Part shown: in pieces, positions 56,999-64,000 of the stretch
How positions within the stretch are numbered: the first letter of the stretch is position 1
Layout of the letters: each line of letters begins with the position of its first letter
NCBI RefSeq assembly: GCF_937616625.2
Contig: NC_065571.1
Location: forward strand, 44,253,651 to 44,317,650
DNA from: Mercurialis annua
Lineage: Eukaryota > Streptophyta > Magnoliopsida > Malpighiales > Euphorbiaceae
Reading direction: 5' to 3'
Length of the DNA stretch: 64,000 nt
Translations under genes and position numbers: made by a program
The notes under the pieces: model-generated
Database searches by the model: none
Seen by the model: the letters and a program-made list of their open reading frames with translations, nothing else
Told to the model about the DNA's origin: nothing

Positions 56999-59900
56999 AT
57001 GGCTTTCAGAAAAGATTTGTGCAGAAACTTTCAGCGCGGAAGGTAGTTTATTCACTGTTTTTCATATTGATTTCGTTAAATTTGATCTGCGTTAGGTTTC
57101 ATGTTAATTAGTTAATTAATTTTCTTTTGAGCTTCATAAGTTTGTGATTATGTTATCAGAAAACATCAAGTTATTAGTCAAAACAATAGGCAGGACTGGT
57201 TCGCCTTAGTAGTTTCAGTTTGCTGTGCACTGATTAATATTGCATTCTTTGGTGTTAGATTATGGGATTTAATAGCCAAAAACTATAGTTTTAGTCAATT
57301 GTGTTGGTTGACTTATCTTGTTAGGGGAGTAGTTTGGATTTCGGTAGCAGTTCGATTGCCTGTTAAAAGAAACAAATGGATTAGGATTAATGGATTATGA
57401 TTACTTTCTGGTGGGTGTCCTTTTCGTTATTGGCTTCAGCTTCAAATATGGAAATTCTTGCAAGAACGAATCGCATCCATGTCCTTGTTATACTGCCTGT
57501 GAACTTTTTGCTTAATTTAATTCTCTTTTGTCTTTCAGTGTGGAAGGGGCTTCATAAGTTGTGATTAGGTTATAATCATTCAAGTTGTTTTTCACAGTTG
57601 TCAATATGGAGAAAGATGCAAATTTGTTCATGCAACTCAACAACAACAGCAGCATCAAAATCAAAATCCCTTTGGATTCGGAAATAGCTCGCAGCAAAAG
57701 CAAAACAACCAATTCAAGGTTCTTTTGATTTGATATTTCTCTTTCAAATTCATTTATAATGTTCTATGTTGAATGTGCTTTCTTGAATTTTGTGCTGTTC
57801 TATCTATTGTTGTAGGTACCTGACTACTGACAATGGAGTGTTCATTTTAATCCATTCAGATATTTTAGTCTTCTTATGTATCATAGGAACAGCTTAATTT
57901 GCATTGAACCTTATGTTTTAGCATTGTATAACTTACGACTTGTCGGCTACTGCTACTACTTCTACTACTAGCCTTTTGAAAATAAATGGAGTCGCACTGC
58001 TACGGGTCCTTCATCCAGACAACCTGATAATCAGCCTTCTCAACAATCAGGCAATCATAGGTCAGCACTTTTTACAATTCTTCATTACTTTAATGCATTA
58101 TTTAACAAGCATTTTCATTTTTATCTTTGATTGAAGAATTATGTGTTTTGCCGTGATTTTTTTTCGTGAAGCTGTACGGATCCCGACTCCTGCAAGCGCC
58201 AGATTGCTGAAGATTATCAGAACGAGAAACCACTTTGGAAACTTACTTGCTATGGCCACTCTAAAAAGTATGTTTAATAACCCACATCACTTTGCCTCCT
58301 CTAGTCTTTATTTGATGCTGCCTTGAATTGACTCTTTCTTTTTCATTTGGTTCTTTGCACGCACAAAGTGCTCCTTGTGACATCGTTGGTGATGTTAGTT
58401 TTGAAGAATTGCGAGCTATTGCATATGATGAGGCTAAGCGCGGATTGACCTTGCAATCAATTGTAAGAAAATGTCACAAAGGGCATACTAAATTTAATCT
58501 TTCTTGTCATACATGATAATAATGTTGAACATCATCATATTCGTACTACTGGTTGCTTAGTGCATCTTCTTGCAATTTATTGCTCATCATCTTATTTTTT
58601 CCGTTGTATGCTAGAAGTTATTGTCTTGTTGAGAAAACTGGAATTAGGAAAATTTACATTTTTGAAGGCAGTACATATTACAACTAAAACAGTCTGCATA
58701 AAAGTTTAAGGGGAAAAAAAGAAAAAGAAATCCCATTGTTTGAGAAGGAGAATTAGTACTTTGAGGAATGCAGAATTGACCTGAGATTTAAAAATTACAC
58801 TTCCCTGCTCCCTAGATAATAATTTTTTATTAATAGAATTGCTAAAGTATGTATGGGAATGATAACAACTCAAGGGATGCTACAATGGACTTTTTCCCCT
58901 TCAATACAAAATATGTTAATAATAGGTGCAGTAGCTAGTTCACTGAAACACAAATTCTGGAATTTAAATGGTTAATGTATAAAATTATGTATAACTGAGT
59001 CATGCAAGTCAACTGTAAGGTTCTACAGCCTAGAGAAAGGCAGAATAATGAATATTTGGTTAAAAGGATTTGTTTAATTGGAAGGTAATTTAAGAAAGCC
59101 ATTTTGCAACATTTTGGATATGAGGTAATGGTTGATTGAGGCTGTTCACTTGGATTATGTGTGTTCTTATCGACTATCAATTTTTGTTGTTTGGGATAAG
59201 AAAATGATTGTTTATGAACAAATATATAATTGCAGGTTAGGATATTGCTTTGCTTTTGTTCATTTATTTCCTAAAAGATTCTTTTGCCAGGTTGAAAGAG
59301 AGAGAAATTTACTTAGTTCCAAGTTGATCGAGTTTGAGAGCCTTCTCCGTAATCCATATATAGCACCTGCAGCATTATCTCGCAGCCAGACTCCATTCCC
59401 TGGAGCAACTCCAAATGCAATATTGCCTAGTGGGCAAAATAATGCGCCTCCTTTGTTGTCCAGTTTCAGTCAACTGGGTGCATCACTTAACTTGGCTTCT
59501 GAAACAAGGCATGATTTCTGGCAGCCGAGTTACTTTTGTGTTCTCTCTATTTGTGTCTGTTCATTACGCTTTTTCCAAGATATGTCATTAGGCTCTTCCA
59601 TAACCTAATTAATCACATTATTTTGAATCCTGTTTAAGATAATTTTCAATTTTTCCTCAGGCCTTCAACCCCGATGAACAATACTTCTGGGCAACCAAAT
59701 ATCTCAAATTTCAGCCAAGCTTTGAGTACAGTTGAAACAAGGCAAGGATCTGTTATATCATTCTATTTTTTATGTGGGCATCTTTTTCTAAAATGCTAGT
59801 TTTTACTGTATTCTGATCATCAATTTTGCGTGATGTTCTAGAGCTTTGGCATTAGTAACTTATTTAGTGATTTTTATGTCAGACCCTCTGCATCTTCACA

Positions 59901-61037
59901 AAATATCTTTGGACAGCCTAATGGCTTTTCAAATTCAAGCCAAACATCAAGCATATTTGGGCCCTCTCCATCTTCAACAAATATCTTTGGACAACCAAAT
60001 GGCTTTTCTAATTCAAACCAAACATCAAGTATATTTGGGAAAAACAATTCAACTCCTCCAAATTCTGGTATTTATATGAAGATTGTCATTTCTCATTCGA
60101 ATTATTCATATGAATGTTTTACTTCTGATCACCAATCTCATGATAGGTTTAATGAGCAACAAGCTTCCTGGCCTAGGATCTAGAAATCCCTTTTCCTCAA
60201 ATGTTCCCGGCTTCAACAACAGTAGTGTAATAAGTAATCAAAGTAGTCCATTTTCATCTTCAGCAGTGTCAACACAAGACACCCATTCAACTACTACTGC
60301 CCAGCCGTTCGTCACTTTTGATGCAGCTAACGCAACTTCCAGTGCAGTTGGGTAAGCCACTAAACATATTCCATCAGTGTAAGCATTTATGAAGCTGCTG
60401 GTTTATGTTAATTGGAAGAAGTTTCTGTTGCAAGTGAACTAGAATTATAAGTTCTAGCCAAAAGAGCTAGAACTTATAATTCTAGTTCAAATATTATATA
60501 TTAAACGATTAAGAATCTTCATAGCACCAGCAAGAGGCAAGTTTTTTGTATCAAGTCATGTTCTCTTGAATTTCCGACTGCTCTGATTCTCTTTGATTTT
60601 GACTTTTTATCGCTTTGATGACTCAATCTGGCGAAGGGAAGTATGCCAGAAATTCCTGCAGATCTTTTGCAAGTTAGTGTTACCATACTTATACGATTGA
60701 TTCTGTTTTCTTTTTTCCGGCCTACAGAGATGAAATGCAAAGAGAGAGTGTTACAGTTGATGCAAGTATTTGGTTAAAAGAAAAGTGGACACGTGGAGAG
60801 GTAATGATGCATTTTCTTGAACAGAAGTAGCAATTTTCATTCTGTTTTAGCTTTGAAATTTTTACGCAACAAGAACTTCATTCTTATTATTGTCCTTGGT
60901 GTTCTATTTCCATATTTTTTAGACTTATGAACCATCGATTTGTTGACCTTAGTCATTAGTCAGTAGTAATCTGACATCTCCAGCTTGTTGTACGTATACA
61001 GTTTCCAGAAGAGGCGCCTCCGGATGAATATATTTGA
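56999..61037 (+). CDS. NUP42: CCCH zinc-finger FG nucleoporin (NUP42/CG1-like)
   Basis: Eleven exons give 413 aa: 56999-57042, 57598-57718, 57972-58060, 58172-58267, 58369-58462, 59291-59508, 59661-59741, 59883-60067, 60147-60351, 60728-60800, 61002-61037 (TGA 61035-61037). The N-terminal CCCH finger is C-x7-C-x5-C-x3-H (CRNFQRGSCQYGERCKFVH), split across exons 1 and 2. Next is the conserved block LWKLTCYGHSKNAPCDIVGD...RGLTLQSIVERERNLL, then a Ser/Asn-rich region with FG motifs (NPFGFGN, two NIFGQPNGFSNS repeats, SSIFG), and a conserved C-terminal helix SIWLKEKWTRGEFPEE. The protein resembles Arabidopsis C3H16/CG1 (At1g75340, from memory). NUP42/CG1 sits on the cytoplasmic face of the nuclear pore and helps mRNA export with Gle1. 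Introns 6 and 7 start with GC instead of GT; the others are GT-AG. Confidence 0.9.
60435..60489. repeat. Perfect 24-bp hairpin in NUP42 intron 9
   Basis: TGAACTAGAATTATAAGTTC and the next four bases (60435-60458) are exactly complementary to 60466-60489, with a 7-base loop (CAAAAGA). Too short and too perfect for the small-RNA precursors I know; it could be the remnant of a tiny foldback element. Confidence 0.95.
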
Positions 61038-61467
61038 TTATGGCATGTTAAGATCTGAGGAGCCAGCAAGCATCCCGTCTATTTGTTGTGAGAAGGGGAC
61101 TCTCTTATTTTGGTTTTATGAGACGAAGTGAGTTGTATATTTTCCAGTCTGCATAGTTGTTCTTGGTTCCTTTTTCTTCTTTCTGATGCGGAAGTAAAAT
61201 GGGGTGTGTTTGAGTTGGGAGGTGGAAACAGTCACCAGGTCCTGATAGTTTTTCAATTGCATTGGGAGCTTGTAAAATGGGATGTGCTCAAATTGTTGAA
61301 GGAATTATGCACTATTGCTAGGCTCCAATATGAAATTAAAAATGCAAATGTAGTGTAGGCTAGACAAGTGAGAACAATTTAAACCCGTTAGCTATTCGAA
61401 TTTTATGTATAATTGCGAAGACGACAGTTAATAATAGATTGAATAGTAGTCAGATGTATGGACATTA

Positions 61468-61673
61468 CTCCTTCCTTTTTGTTTAAAAAGAGATGTTCTT
61501 TTTATACATGGATTAAGAATGCAATCATTAATATTGTTCTTATCATTTTATCTGTATTAATGAATGATGGTTTTTATAAATTGTATTTGAAATTATCGTA
61601 ATTTATTTTAAAAAGAGAAAATAGGATAAAAAAAGAAATTTAAAGTAAATTTTTTTAAACGGGATGAAAGAAG
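61468..61673. mobile_element. Stowaway-like (Tc1/mariner) MITE
   Basis: About 206 bp between TA dinucleotides. The left end CTCCTTCCTTTTTGTTTAAAAAG is matched in reverse complement by the right end CTTCTTTCATCCCGTTTAAAAAA, the familiar CTCCCTCCGTCCC-type terminus of plant Stowaway MITEs. Located just past the presumed 3' end of the NUP42-like transcript. Confidence 0.65.
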
Positions 61674-61679
61674 TAACCG

Positions 61680-62439
61680 GAATGAAATTATCTAAAAGAT
61701 AACAACATATTGCTTATGTGGCGTCCCTTAGAATAAGGGCTGTGTAGTTTGATAGCTAGGACAAGGAGATCCATGTCCCCCTGTGTAGTATTTTGATAGC
61801 AGATCTATTTTCTTGGTAATAATGGCCAACTGGCAAAACTTAATAGGGACCAATTTGATATCAGTATTGTTATTTTCTCACTCATATTTGCATTTGCAAC
61901 AAGAAGGAAAGGCATGAATTGAAGAATATCTTGATTTCATACAAACAAATTTGATGGTAATTTATTGATGTTGAGAATTTAGAATTAGCTTTCCTCCCCA
62001 ATACCTCATTGGAGGCAAAAGATAGAGATTCTGCAAATTAAACAGTATGTTTTGTTTCTCATCTAGATATTCTTGTAGCCTTAGGAAAGTCGAGGTATGA
62101 AATGATGGAGTAGCTAATCGGAAAAGTGCGTCAAAAATCAGGGCGAGAAATGAAGTTTCCTTCAACTATTTTAACAAAGCTCCGCTTCCGCCCCTCTTCC
62201 AACGAAGGCCCCTCTCATTGATGGAAATCAACCGAGCAACTGTTTATTTTTATTAGTGTCAAAATGATGTTATTTTGGCATTTTGTCAAAAATTTAAAAG
62301 CGAAAACAGCTTCCCATGTTTTTCTCGACATATACATCTTCCCATATTTTTCTCGACACATACAACTCCTGGTTTCTTTTTTTTTTCGATAAAATCTAAC
62401 CAAAATGAAATTTAATTTTTAAATACAAGCTAAACTTTA
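61680..62439. other. AT-rich intergenic DNA
   Basis: No gene, RNA or transposon ends recognised; open frames are short and without family features. Confidence 0.5.
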
Positions 62440-63660
62440 ATTTTTAGAGTTAATTACATAAAACACGCCATTAACCCAAAATATTCCCACAAGTACGATG
62501 GTAGGTTTGTCTTTTTGAAATATACAATATCATCTTTTATTTTTTGATTTCTAAACTTATATTTTTTCACAATACAATAAAGTTGATCCACCTCGTTCAT
62601 CCCCAAACTCTTAAGCAAACCCTAAAAAATCAGCAGTCATTTTTCTCCTACTCTTAAGCAATCCTCACGCTCTTTTTCTTCTTCTCTACAAACAAGCAGA
62701 TCTGAAACGGCGCTGGTGTAGAAGATAGAAGCCGATCCGAGACGGCGCTTTTAAGAGAAGCGTTGCGACGGCGCCGACAGAAAAATGCAGAGGAAATAGG
62801 CCGAGACGGCGATGGTGTTGCAACCTTGCTAGATCTGGTCAGATCCAGCTGAAAAGAGAGATACATCGCCGGGGCTGGATTTGAAGTTGCCGCTTTGCCG
62901 AATAATTCGAAATCGGAGATAAAATCAATGTTTTGGGTGTTGGTTAATTCATTTTTTGTTTTTTTTTTGTGAACGACGGTGGTGATGTGGTGGTGGTTCG
63001 ATTTTTGGTAAGTACAGCCTGCACTCTAAGTGTTTGAAGAAATGCTTATGAGAATTGTAATCTTTTGGATGTTGGGTAACTAATGGTTAACATTAGATAA
63101 ACCGTTGGTTAACTTTGTAATAAATTTTATTTTGAATATATTATTAATAAAATCGTTAGTTAACTGGTGTTGAATTTTATTTTGTTGCTATTTGACCAAT
63201 AATGTACTAATGGTATACCAATGACCTTATTTTTAGTACACTGTTGGTTAACACATGGTTAACACATGGTTAATTAATAATTTTAGATTTAAAAAAAAGA
63301 CGATTTAGGTTTTATTTGACGGTTGCTCTTGCGGTGATGAAGGTAGAGGGGTTTGTAATAGAATTTTCAACTAGTTTAACAGAAATGGAGTTTTGAATTG
63401 TTAATTGTTTTGTTGTTGGTTAACCAATGGTGTTAGTATACTGTTGGGTAACCAAAATCGTATTTCTGAGATTAAAAAAAAAAATTTGAAAATAACAAAA
63501 GTTATTTTTGCAAAAAAAAAGTACAAATTGTATTTTTCAAAAACAAACTTTGAGGTAGTAATCTTGAAAATATTTTATCTTTTGTTGGTATTTATCTAAA
63601 AAGGTCTAATTTTTATCTTGAAACATATTGGACAGTTGGGTAACAATCAAATTATAAAGT
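62440..63660. repeat. Repeat with GC-rich pocket and degenerate TTGGTTAAC arrays
   Basis: A GGCGC-rich pocket (about 62690-62830) is followed by many variants of (T)TGGTTAAC / GTTGGGTAAC between 63060 and 63650. The layout (GC-rich pocket, then a short degenerate motif array) resembles one arm of the foldback MULE at 630-3118, although the motif differs and terminal repeats were not found; a partner arm could lie beyond the window. Confidence 0.35.
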
Positions 63661-64000
63661 GAATTGATATTAATATTATTTTTAGAAGAACTCTTCGATT
63701 TTTTTAATTTTTTTTAGATTAGACGACATTACCATTTATCCTCATACAAATAACTAAATAACGTGTTATTCGGCCGAGCAAATTTTTTGTTCAAAAGACA
63801 CATTAATCTTTTGTGTCGTAACATGAAATGTATGTAATGATATTTTATGGTTATATTACAAATGGAATTTATTGTTCCTGTTATTATTTTGCAAGTAAAT
63901 AGTGTTTTAATTAAAAAAAGATGTCACACAAGGCATTTACTAAATGGATTCACACTAAATGTATGTCTCTACATAATATTGTAATCAAGATACTATCAAA

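Noticed and set aside
1..64000. CRISPR arrays, bacterial operons, plastid or mitochondrial DNA
   Set aside because: The repeats are degenerate or palindromic without regular unique spacers, and genes have nuclear introns; nothing supports a prokaryotic or organellar origin.

Overview
This is a window of AT-rich plant nuclear DNA, almost certainly from a eudicot. Genes carry many GT-AG introns, proteins resemble Arabidopsis families (one has an apparent plastid transit peptide), and about half of the sequence is plant transposons: Ty1/copia, a long gypsy-type solo LTR, Mutator-like (MULE), hAT, CACTA, Helitron and Stowaway-like elements and LINE fragments. The species cannot be named from the sequence. 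All gene models below were spliced by hand; exon phases were checked and close in every listed model.

Five intact-looking host genes can be reconstructed. (1) Minus strand, 3327-12592: OCT7/NiaP-type MFS transporter, 5 exons, 493 aa, with a young 4975-bp copia element in intron 2. (2) Minus strand, 16112-22631: plastid pyridoxamine-5'-phosphate-oxidase-like FMN-binding split-barrel protein, 9 exons, 386 aa. (3) Plus strand, 26135-30705: small Aha1 N-domain (Hsp90 ATPase activator-like) protein, 6 exons, 190 aa. (4) Minus strand, 31560-34277: RRM protein of the REPRESSOR OF SILENCING 3 (ROS3) type, 4 exons, 683 aa, tail to tail with gene 3. From memory, the Arabidopsis homologues of genes 3 and 4 are also near neighbours (At5g58110 and At5g58130). 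(5) Plus strand, 56999-61037: CCCH zinc-finger/FG-repeat nucleoporin (NUP42/CG1, C3H16 type), 11 exons, 413 aa, with two consecutive GC-AG introns.

Broken genes: a GRF-zinc-finger relic (24583-25600) cut by a hAT MITE, and a kinesin-12-like motor relic (53603-56170, minus) with a LINE RNase H fragment inside it and five mitotic MSA motifs (CCCAACGGTCA) upstream.

The most striking object is a 6.9-kb MULE at 34415-41320, only about 140 bp upstream of the ROS3 start codon. It has matching terminal inverted repeats and a 9-bp target duplication with one mismatch. It carries a complete spliced plant-mobile-domain (PMD) gene on the plus strand and, converging on it, a MULE transposase fused to AT-hook-like motifs and an OTU cysteine-protease domain. 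The transposase is open over 875 codons except for one in-frame TAG. Inside the first intron of each gene, at similar distances from the two ends, is a GC-rich array of 7-8 palindromes (CGTCCCCTC-core-GAGGGGACG). The core is TCCGGA in one array and TCTAGA in the other.

Elsewhere: a foldback MULE (630-3118), a MULE MITE built of roughly 60-bp units (14313-14772), a hAT MITE family of four copies with 8-bp duplications (one hosting a nested Helitron), a 3-kb solo LTR (41763-44810), a one-ended CACTA terminus (48020) and several small foldback elements. The remaining intergenic stretches are AT-rich with no supported gene.
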